This document shows positions 55,580 through 64,000 of a DNA stretch of 64,000 nucleotides, piece by piece. The stretch's first letter is position 1. Each line of letters opens with the position of its first letter. Position numbers and translations under genes: made by a program. The stretch comes from Steromphala cineraria. Taxonomy: Eukaryota; Mollusca; Gastropoda; Trochida; Trochidae. A model generated the notes under the pieces. The model was not told the origin of the DNA. It ran no database searches and worked only from the letters and a program-made list of their open reading frames with translations. The stretch covers positions 4,422,001 through 4,486,000 of the forward strand of contig OU744737.1 in the NCBI GenBank assembly GCA_916613615.1, in the 5' to 3' direction.

Positions 55580-55829
55580 GTTTTATTCATAATTTTACCT
55601 TTCATGAGATTGCTCAATACGCTGAAATGTTATTTTTATTCAGAATATTACATAAAACACTATATTCGTATGTTTTTATTGTTGGTGTACTCTTTGTTCT
55701 CCAGAACAATGGCTTTGTCTAAATTGTTCAGTTGCCCTCAGTAGGCTAGATTTTCTCAGTAACTTTTTGTGTGTGTCTTTTGTTGTAACTAATAATCATG
55801 TGAAATGTATTATCTTAATCATGTTATAG

Positions 55830-56012
55830 GTTTGGCAACAATTATGTTCCTTTCGGGATACCTGAAACGGGACATCATTGTGTAGTTAGTCGACAGTTGC
55901 CTATATTCTGTGCCACCTTGCCCCTGCACAGAAGACAGGAAGGAGCCCATCAACATATTTGTTGACAAGGGGCAGAGGTCCTTTCAATTAGCCGAAAAGG
56001 CAGTCTTTGGCG
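55830..56012 (+). pseudogene. Unrecognised gene X, exon e (copy 3), with a stop
   Basis: It reads LATIMFLSGYLKRDIIV and then TAG at 55883-55885, where copy 2 has TAT; downstream SVPPCPCTEDRKEPINIF and QLAEKAVFGG are preserved. The donor gcg|gtaggt is intact. A ~66-bp tandem duplication follows (55993-56060 and 56059-56126), repeating the exon end and donor. Confidence 0.5.
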
Positions 56013-56515
56013 GTAGGTATTACAGTATTAAATCTTTCAATATTGAAACTTTGGGTGGTCCGAAAAGGCAGTCTTTGGCGGTAGGTATTACAGTATTAAA
56101 TCTTTCAATATTGAAACTTTGGGTGGTCCTTCTCTTATATTGTTGAGTATAGTTAATGACCATTTATTAAGATATTCATAATTATCTACAAAGGTAAATA
56201 AATATATATATATATTTGAGATATTTCGTCAAACATATTTTCAAAATTGATTTCTTACAAAACAAAAACAATTGACTTGTTAAAAAGTTATGAGCTATTG
56301 GCTATTTTCCACACACAAATGACATGTGCATTCCTTTTGATTTTTTCGCATTTATTACAGAAGACAAACATGCTACCAGGACTTCAAACAGGTCAACAAA
56401 TAATGAATTTCCTAAGAGGGAAGAATGATAAAAGAATGTTTTTGTTTATTTTCAAAATCACTTAACAATTCTTTCATAGATTTTGGAAATGAAACTCTTT
56501 TACACTGTTTCACAG

Positions 56516-56548
56516 GCATCAGACAATCCTGGAGGCTGAGGACAGGAG
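56516..56548 (+). pseudogene. Unrecognised gene X, exon f
   Basis: Short exon between tttcacag and gag|gtatgc. One frame reads HQTILEAEDRR and joins in phase to the next exon at 56763. Confidence 0.4.
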
Positions 56549-56762
56549 GTATGCCTTTACAAAACTATCAAGAATACATACAAGATAACAGGAAGTATTA
56601 TTAAAAAATAGAATACAAGAACCAATCTCCTACATATCCAATATATTATCTTCTTAAATCGTGTCAATGGATAAAACTTCATTAATTTCATTTGTTATAT
56701 AATGTGGGTAAAATATCAAGGAATGGTGCATTTTGTGCCAAAAAAAGTTGAAAACATTTCAG

Positions 56763-56861
56763 AATTATTCTATACAAAAACCTGGAGGTCTCACAGCTTG
56801 AGCTAGACTTCGTGAAGAGAGGGAGGTGGTTGGATGACCATTTTGTAGATACATGTCTGAG
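56763..56861 (+). pseudogene. Unrecognised gene X, exon g
   Basis: Between aacatttcag and ctgag|gttagt. It reads ILYKNLEVSQLELDFVKRGR and WLDDHFVDTCL. The phase agrees with exons f and h, which supports real splicing in the parent gene. Family not recognised. Confidence 0.5.
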
Positions 56862-57102
56862 GTTAGTAAGATAAAAGATTTGATTCAAAATTTTACAACT
56901 TAAACAAAGTATTACACAAATTTAAAAATGGCCTTTCATTATTGTATCTTGTAGAAATTCTGTCAACACTAATAAGTTTTTAACCTCAGTTGCACTTAAA
57001 CCATAAAAAAACATATATCTCTGAAACTGGCACATAAGCCAAATTTTATTCCAATCAATGCATGCTTGACAAATAATATTCATTCAAACTTATTTTAGAA
57101 TC

Positions 57103-57122
57103 TACAGGGATGAACTTGATAA
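57103..57122 (+). pseudogene. Unrecognised gene X, exon h, cut by a repeat
   Basis: After ttattttag it reads IYRDELD in phase with exon g, then runs into the aaaatagagccattggctct start of the composite repeat without a donor. Confidence 0.4.
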
Positions 57123-57870
57123 AAAATAGAGCCATTGGCTCTGTAGCTCATCAGGCTTTACATTTGATTTTGTTTTAGGGCGTGGCAAATGCTGTTCCCC
57201 CCTTAGTAGGGACCACAGGGTCACAAAATCTACAATTATTATAATCCTGACTAGTCAAGGAGTCTGTACACAAAGTTTCAGCTTTCTAGGCCTTAAGCTT
57301 CTGGAAAAGAAGATGAAAATAGGTTTTTGAGGGCGTGGACCCTGTGGCCCTTATAAGGGGCCACAGGAGCTAAAATTTATAATCCTCACTAGTCAAGGAG
57401 TCTATAAACAAAGTTTCAGCTTTCTAGGCCTTTATGCTTCTGGATAAGGAGATGAAAATATGTTTTAAGGGCATGGACCCTGTGGCCCTTATGAAGGGTC
57501 ACAGGGCCATCAAAGCTATAATTTTCAATCATCACTAGTCAAGGAGTCTGTACGCAAAGTTTCAGCTTCCTTGGCCTTATGCTTTTGGAAAAGAAGATGA
57601 AAATAGGTTTTAAGGGTGTGGTCTCTGTGGACCTTATTAGGGTCAAGAGGGCCACCACAACTACAATTTATAATCCTCACTGGTCAAGGAGTCTGTACAC
57701 AAAGTTTCAACTTTCTAGGCCTTATGGTTCTAAAGAAGAAGATGAAAATAGGTTTTAAGGGTGTTGCCCCTGTGGCCCTTATTAGGGGCCACAGGGCCAT
57801 AAAAGCAACAATTTATAATCCTCACTAGCCAAGGAGTCTGTACACCAAGTTTCAGCTTTCTTTGAATTTT
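57123..57870. repeat. Composite repeat R3, short array (~5 units)
   Basis: It starts tagagccattggctctgtag and contains ~115-150-bp units with ggcccttat.aggg.cacagg, caaggagtctgtacacaaag and tttcagctttctaggcctta. Same family as 60286-62310. Lacks the GGAC end. Confidence 0.85.
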
Positions 57871-59030
57871 CTTGAAAACCACCTTTTTATAATTACAAAA
57901 CGCCATATACAAACTTGCAATATAACAATTCTACTCCAAATTTTGTACAACTGCAATCACAAGTTATACATTATCACAACATTGAAAAATACATATTTGA
58001 AAACAAAAGTGAAGTGCAAAGAACACTAAATAATACAAGCATACATTCAGATTATTTACCAGGTGTGTTTTCTTATTTTGAATAATAGTCATATTTGGCT
58101 GCCATAATACTGGTAAGTATAGGTATCTTATTAAAAATATGTGGTATTAATGATGTGGAAACACACTTGAGGTTAATAATTCCTTTATCACATGATTTAC
58201 TTTTGATGAAAAAGGGTTTGAATGCAAATCTGATTATATCATATTGTGGTGTGACCCATAGATTTTGCGGAGTTAAATTTCAGGAGATATTCCTTCATGA
58301 AAAACATTTTCAAAGTGACATACCGATATTTGTCACCAGAAACTCTATCAAGCTTTTATGTCTAATATCCAGAGCATAAGCCAACCTTTAAGTTAATGGA
58401 TGGTTCTCTAATAACAGCAAATGCTTAGGAATCAGTTGCCAACATTGCCACAACAGGGGAAGTAACTCTTTGTCCTGGTTGTCCAGCCAGTTTGGCTACA
58501 TGTATACAGTATCCTTTGACTCACAACGCTGATTATCTGCTAAGTTGGGCTTGACATGTTTGTTATTACATTGCTAGATTACTCCTTCTAACACTCACAA
58601 GTACCAGTATGCTTATATTTGTACAAATCACTGGGTCACATTCTATTAAAGTGGTTCATTTTATACATTGAAATTGAAGCACATCTATTATTTGGCAGAA
58701 ATAAAATTTCTGATCTTTGGTACTTTTTGTTGCTGTTTGGACACATGAGGATCATATGAAAAATTTAACAATTCTTCAATAGTTAGTGCATTGTTAAAAT
58801 ATGAATCCATGATAGATTTAGTCTACCTTCTTATATTGTGCTTATGAATTTTAACTGGCACATGAAACACACTGTAAACTTGAAATAACAAGATCAATGA
58901 TTTGTAACAGATTCATATGAAATGTATGGAATTTCAATGGTTTGTTTTTTCACCTTATTTGCATTTTAACAGATTTGGATACCAAGTTTATTTGATATTC
59001 ATATTGCATGAATAACTTTCTTCATTATAA
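57871..59030. other. AT-rich spacer, no gene recognised
   Basis: A 94-codon ORF (58095-58379) has no recognisable domain and no splice context that I can defend. Confidence 0.35.
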
Positions 59031-59168
59031 GTTACCATGTGTTCGCGAGTTTGATATGGAGATTTATCATGTGTCCGAGTTAAATATCAAACGAGAACGA
59101 AGTTCGAGTTTGATATTTAACTCGGACACATGATAAATCTCCATATCAAACTCGCGGACACATGGTAA
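59031..59168. repeat. 138-bp near-perfect palindrome
   Basis: gttaccatgtgttcgcgag on the left has its inverse on the right (ctcgcggacacatggtaac), with ~60-bp arms containing tttgatatggagatttatca. The central loop is about 13 bases (gagaacgaagttc). Only one or two mismatches. Confidence 0.95.
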
Positions 59169-59309
59169 CGAATTTATCTAGACGAGCACCTTTTCTAAAT
59201 GCTTTAAAATTGGCTTGAAAGATGAGATTGGCCAAAATGGCGTCTGATCAGATCAGTGTTACTCTTTTATTTAGGTATTTACAAATATAATTTATAAACC
59301 ATCGTGTTA

Positions 59310-59350
59310 ATGACTAAAAGTATGGTCTAGTACCGAAGCGGAGCGCACGG
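59310..59350. repeat. Short hairpin gtctagtaccg/cggtactagac
   Basis: 11-bp perfect arms around aagcggagcgca. It may be part of a larger repeat. No function is claimed. Confidence 0.6.
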
Positions 59351-59496
59351 TACTAGACGGAAATTTAGGATTAACGAAAAAAAATCAATATACCGAGCAA
59401 TGCGGGCATTCCAATATTTTGATTGTTTGGTCACGTGACCTCGTGCATTCGCACCACATTCGATTTGAAGCGGTCGTAGAAGCCCCCGTTACTGTC

Positions 59497-59578
59497 ATGG
59501 CGGACTGTCGAGTAGGGCCAAGCGAGTTTGATAGTGTTGGAGTTATAGATAAGACAGGCATCATAGCAGAATGTACAG
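59497..59578 (+). CDS. Possible first exon (27 codons)
   Basis: ATG in gtcatggcg context reads MADCRVGPSEFDSVGVIDKT and ends at a donor, acag|gttggt. The surroundings (59440-59580) are GC-richer than the flanks, as at a promoter. No partner exon was identified. The 64-codon ORF at 59609-59803 (with CCEWGQNAVEMPNDLL) could be an alternative extension. Family unknown. Confidence 0.25.
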
Positions 59579-59860
59579 GTTGGTCGAGAGTACAATAAAC
59601 AAATAGCGGTGACTTTTAACTTAACTGATGTTCATAGATCGGCTTTCTGTTTGCGTGATTTGAATCTTGAGCTCGCCATGCAACCTTGCTGCGAGTGGGG
59701 TCAAAATGCCGTTGAGATGCCGAATGACTTGCTTATGTATTTAAGCGGTACCAAACTTTTATTTGAAGAACATTTTACTGATACCTTTAAAGTTATTACA
59801 TAAAGATGACTTTAGCATGTAGGAGAATTCACCAAGCATAAATGACGTTACAGCCATCGA

Positions 59861-60031
59861 GCGTAGCGTAGCCTTTGTTTACCGAACAAAGGGCAAGGGA
59901 GATAACTCTTGACTCCGTCGTTGCTTGTTACTAGGGGAGCGCGTGGCCCAGTTTAACATAGCTAAATATACCTACGGCACGTGACCGGTTTTGACCAATG
60001 GTAAGCCGACATTGCTGTGCAAGTCGAGATA
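59861..60031. repeat. Dispersed repeat R2, copy 2
   Basis: Matches 38331-38503 (agggagataactcttga, tacctacggcacgtgaccgg, caagtcgagata). Confidence 0.75.
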
Positions 60032-60285
60032 ATATGTGATAAAAGAGTGTGAAATGCACAGAGGGCAGTGTTGTCTTTGATGCGCCCTCCTACAACACAG
60101 TGCAGTCTAACCTCTCCTGTACATCTTTGTGCCTTGTGCTGTGAGAGACTTTCTACCCCACTCAGCAGGCAGATAAATTCAGTTTATTCAATTTAACGCA
60201 GAGGATAGATTTCTTTCATTCAGTTCTGCTCTAGAATTGGGCAGCAGAGCAAAATCATTGTCTTGTTCTTTTGGTATATATAAAA

Positions 60286-62310
60286 AAAATAGAGCCATTG
60301 GCTCTGTAGCTCATCAGGCTTCATCATCAATTATGCTTTAGAGTGTGGCCAATGTGATTCCCCCGTTGAAGAGGCCACAGGGTCACCATAAAATTAAGTA
60401 TATAGGCGACAAGTTTCAGCTTTCTAGGCCTTACACTTCAGGAGGAGAAGATGAAAATAGATTTGAAGGACGCTCCTGTTGCCTTTATTAGGGGTCACAG
60501 GGCCACCAAAGCTACAATTTATAATCCTCACTAGTGAAGGAGTCTGTACACAAAGTTTCAGCTTTCTAGGCCTCATGGTTCTGGAGAAGAAGATGAAAAT
60601 AGGATTTTAGGGCGTGGCCCCTGTGGCCCTTATTAGGGGTCACAGGGCCACCAAAGCTACAATTTATAATCCTCACTAGCCAAGGAGTCTCTACACAAAG
60701 TTTCAGCTTTCTAGGCCTCATGGTTCTGGAGAAGAAGATGAAAATAGGTTTTTAGGGCGTGGCCCCTGTGGCCCTTATTAGGGGTCACAGGGCCACCAAA
60801 GCTACAATTTATAATCCTCACTAGCCAAGGAGTCTGTACACAAAGTTTCAGCTTTCTAGGCCTCATGGTTCTGGAGAAGAAGATGAAAATAGGTTTTTAG
60901 GGTGTGGCCCCTGTGGCCCTTATTAGGGGTCACAGGGCCACCAAAGCTACAATTTATAATCCTCACTAGCCAAGGAGTCTGTACACAAAGTTTCAGCTTT
61001 ATAGGCCTCATGGTTCTGGAGAAGAAGATGAAAATATGTTTTTAGGGCGTGGCCCCTGTGGCCCTTATTAGGGGTCACAGGGCCACCAAAGCTACAATTT
61101 ATAATCCTCACTAGTCAAGGAGTCTGTACACAAAGTTTCAGCTTTCTAGGCCTCATGGTTCTGGAGAAGAAGATGAAAATATGTTTTTAGGGAGTGGCCC
61201 CTGTGGCCCTTATTAGGGGTCACAGGGCCACCAAAGCTACAATTTATAATCCTCACTAGCCAAGGAGTCTGTACACAAAGTTTCAGCTTTCTAGGCCTCA
61301 TGTTTCTGGAGAAGAAGATGAAAATATGTTTTTAGGGCGTGGCCCCTGTGGCCCTTATTAGGGGTCACAGGGCCACCAAAGCTACAATTTATAATCCTCA
61401 CTAGTCAAGGAGTCTCTACACAAAGTTTCAGCTTTCTAGGCCTCATGGTTCTAGAGAAGAAGATGAAAATAGGTTTTTAGGGTGTGGCCCCTGTGGCCCT
61501 TATTAGGGGTCACAGGGCCACCAAAGCTACAATTTATAATCCTCACTAGCCAAGGAGTCTGTACACAAAGTTTCAGCTTTCTAGGCCTCATGGTTCTCGA
61601 GAAGAAGATGAAAATATGTTTTTAGGGCGTGGCCCCTGTGGCCCTTATTAGGGGTCACAGGGCCACCACAGCTACAATTTATAATCCTGACTAGTCAAGG
61701 AGTCTGTACACAAAGTTTCAGCTTTCTAGGCCTCATGGTTCTGTAGAAGAAGATGAAAATATGTTTTTAGGGCGTGGCCCCTGTGGCCCTTATTAGGGGT
61801 CACAGGGCCACCAAAGCTACAATTTATAATCCTCACTAGCCAAGGAGTCTGTACACAAAGTTTCAGCTTTCTAGGCCTCATGTTTCTGGAGAAGAAGATG
61901 AAAATATGTTTTTAGGGCGTGGCCCCTGTGGCCCTTATTAGGGGTCACAGGGCCACCAAAGCTACAATTTATAATCCTCACTAGTCAAGGAGTCTCTACA
62001 CAAAGTTTCAGCTTTCTAGGCCTCATGGTTCTAGAGAAGAAGATGAAAATAGGTTTTTAGGGCGTGGCCCCTGTGGCCCTTATTAGGGGTCACAGGGCCA
62101 CCAAAGCTACAATTTATAATTCTCACTAGCCAAGGAGTCTGTACACAAAGTTTCAGCTTTCTAGGCCTTATGGTTCTGGAGAAGAAGTCGAAATTCCACA
62201 AAGTTTACGGACGGATGGACGGACGGACGGACGGATGGACGGATGGACGGACGGACGCCGGACACCATGCCATACCATAAGCCCATCGGGCCTTACAGGC
62301 CAGATGAGCT
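60286..62310. repeat. Composite repeat R3, long array, ~145-bp unit, ~12 copies
   Basis: It starts atagagccattggctctgta and ends with ggacggacggacggatggac (62206-62256), accataagcccatcgggcct and agatgagctaaaaa. Units carry ggcccttattaggggtcaca, gctacaatttataatcctca and agtttcagctttctaggcct; most units differ at only a few positions. Edge words tagctcatcaggc and (inverse) tagctcatctggc suggest one element with inverted ends. Confidence 0.92.
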
Positions 62311-62459
62311 AAAAAGTTGACCTTCTACTATCAAGTACCGGTTTAAACCTAATTTTTATTAAGCTTTCAATAACTTTCAAAGAAATGAATATATCATATT
62401 AGAAACTTATCATCTTATTCTCAATCAAATATTAATGTAAGGATTATGACACTTTTCAG

Positions 62460-62510
62460 ACGCATTGGAAAAATCCCTACAGGCAAATACCTATTGCCAA
62501 TATGTGCTGG
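62460..62510 (+). pseudogene. Unrecognised gene X (or another gene), exon i
   Basis: Between acttttcag and ctgg|gtgagt. In the frame that joins the next exon it reads RIGKIPTGKYLLPICAG. Phase agreement with 62871 (two bases plus one) supports the pair. That it belongs to gene X is inferred from orientation and position. Confidence 0.45.
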
Positions 62511-62633
62511 GTGAGTATTATTCACAAAGTAAATCTAGGTAAAATGAACCAATGAAAAAGACCAACAAAGGTGTCAACAATAATAAGTAACATAAATATA
62601 TGAATAATAGTCATCAGAATTCGTTAGTTAAAA

Positions 62634-62830
62634 ATGGAGCTATTGGCTCTGTAGCTCATGAGGCTTTATATTCAATTATGCTGAAGAGAGTAGCCAATGT
62701 AGGGGCCACAGGGCCACCAATCCAAAAATTAAGTATATAGGCGATATATTTTCAGTTTTATCAGTAATGAATTCAGAAATGGTAGTTGATCAAATAATAT
62801 TTACAGCGTCTGCAGCCCTTATTAGGGGCC
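62634..62830. repeat. Composite repeat R3, truncated copy
   Basis: aatggagctattggctctgt and later fragments of the R3 unit, 5' part only. It sits directly before exon j. Confidence 0.7.
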
Positions 62831-62870
62831 ACCAACCTATAAATAATAATAATAATTATATCATCTATAG

Positions 62871-62965
62871 AAACCCCTGGTTCTTACTGGCGGGCTCTGC
62901 TCACAGCAACATGATCCTGTGTTCAATGGGCGGCACATACAGGACCATTGAGAGAATGTCAACAG
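62871..62965 (+). pseudogene. Unrecognised gene X (or another gene), exon j
   Basis: Between catctatag and aacag|gtaaag. It reads NPWFLLAGSAHSNMILCSMG and TYRTIERMSTG, open throughout. No stop or frameshift is visible in exons i-j, so this part could still belong to an active gene continuing beyond the window. Family not recognised. Confidence 0.5.
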
Positions 62966-63545
62966 GTAAAGAAATAGATAGCCATTATCAATAGTACCCT
63001 AGTAATTTTTTATTGACTTATATTTCTAACGGCATGGTTGAGCTATATCCCCCGCAAATTGCATAGTATGTATGGATTTTTCTCTTCTTATAACATTATC
63101 AACTTTAGTCAAATAACGTCTGTTGGATCTCCATGATGATAAAGTAGTAAAATGTAAAAAAAAGCAAGGAGTCTGTATTTTTCATACAAGCATGGCTTGA
63201 AAAATACCTAAAAAGTCCAATCTACAGCCAATTCAGGAGGACAGAGGCCAAAAAGTTAAATTTGGATTTTTTAAAAGAAATATGTATGTCAATTTACTTG
63301 AAATTCATAGCAGCAGCATCAAAATATATGAATAAGCCCTTCCAAATGCACTATGACTAGAAAAACATCTGATATTTGCCAAAAACTCAGCCTTTGAGGG
63401 TCATGTTTAGCCTTTTCAAGCCTAGTAAGTTGCATAGGCCAGTTTCCTTGGCAACAAATTAAGAATAATAATCCGGAAGTCTATCATTTCATTTGTATTA
63501 GAACATTAGTATTGAAAACCCAATTCAATTGGTTGACTAGTTAAA
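62966..63545. other. Intron-like spacer, no gene seen
   Basis: AT-rich; no repeat or ORF recognised. Confidence 0.4.
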
Positions 63546-63755
63546 CAAGATGTGTTTGTGAAACACGAATGCCCCCGGATGCATCCTGCTCGCTGTGTCA
63601 AGGTCAAGGTCAAATGTCATGGTGTCATCTGAAAGGTCTCATCACAAGGGATCCATATGTCAAGTATCAAAGACCTAGCTCTGACCAATCAAAAGTTATG
63701 ACCAAGGTTAAAGTTTTTGTGGACAAACGGACAGACGGACAGGTGAAAAACAATA
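63546..63755. repeat. Composite repeat R4 (aacacgaatgcccccgg type)
   Basis: gtgtttgtgaaacacgaatg, tcaaggtcaaggtcaa, gttatgaccaaggtt and acggacagacggacagg near the end are shared features of a repeat type frequent in bivalves. The 67-codon ORF across it is an artefact. Confidence 0.7.
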
Positions 63756-63759
63756 TACC

Positions 63760-64000
63760 GTATTTCCTCTAATAAGCGCCGGGTCTCCAATAAGCGCCGG
63801 GCCTCTAATAAGCGCCGGGTCCTAACCATTAGAAAAATGCTCACTCAGTAAACATTTTTCAGGTATTCATGGTAAAAGACGGCTTAAAACAATCTTGAAT
63901 TTCTGTGAAAGAAATAACCGCCGGGTCTCCAATAAGCGCCGGGCCTCTTATAAACGCAGGGGGTTAAAAGGATGCTGAAAAAATAAGCGCCCGGGCGCTT
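63760..64000. mobile_element. Iterated AATAAGCGCCGGG repeat, cut by window end
   Basis: accgtatttcctctaataag is followed by three units of aataagcgccggg[tc]ct (63771-63820). A second cluster (63915-64000) has the same orientation, with diverged units. The build resembles the iterated ends of families A-C. The other end lies outside the window. Confidence 0.65.

Noticed and set aside
57170..57185. Inverse CTGATGAG in R3 repeats as a hammerhead
   Set aside because: No helix II complement and no GAAAC at the right distance.

Overview
This is a eukaryotic nuclear window, AT-rich and dominated by mobile DNA. It has no prokaryotic operons, rRNA genes or stand-alone tRNA genes. A marine mollusc, most likely a bivalve, fits best. 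The reasons are composite repeats ending in CGGA/GGAC runs, 'ggtcaaggtcac' repeats, Helentron, Penelope-like and non-LTR elements of kinds common in molluscs, tRNA-headed SINEs and small introns. The assignment is an inference from repeat style, not from a marker gene.

Layout. 1-8.1 kb: a segment present twice (1-2.09 kb and 6.95-8.09 kb) carrying a 350-bp MITE; the first copy also holds a probable solo LTR whose empty site is visible in the second. 8.1-10.5 kb: CGGA-type composite repeats. 10.54-25.96 kb: a decayed Helentron (helicase C-terminus plus endonuclease) split by a 283-bp MITE and by a 14.3-kb insertion with inverted ends. That insertion holds nested LINE fragments, iterated-TIR elements and a 16-copy, ~181-bp satellite. 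26.1-26.4 kb: two exon-like blocks of an unrecognised gene. 26.8-30.2 kb: degenerate Ty3/gypsy RNase H-integrase and Penelope-like debris. 30.5-41.6 kb: an 11-kb interval bounded by inverted arrays of a GGAAATG-type motif, containing one terminal exon of a hypothetical protein family. 42.3-43.6 kb: a short retroposon, two tandem hammerhead ribozymes and a Penelope-like ORF1. 44.0-47.6 kb and 54.5-63.0 kb: two further broken copies of the unrecognised spliced gene, with repeats between and inside them. 57-62.3 kb: a ~145-bp tandem array ending in GGAC repeats. 63.76 kb to the end: an iterated 'AATAAGCGCC' repeat cut by the window edge.

No intact protein-coding gene can be defended. Coding sequence is either retroelement remnant or pseudogene-like exons with stops or frameshifts. 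The most interesting structure is a set of DNA transposons whose termini are built from iterated short motifs. One group (three families: 12.2, 13.7 and 33.9 kb) shares a GGTG-type outer end and 9-bp target duplications. A second group (14.3-kb and 2.07-kb elements) starts with TGTA and uses CTTGGAA and ATCTTAAGAT blocks that recur in their internal ~181-185-bp tandem arrays.
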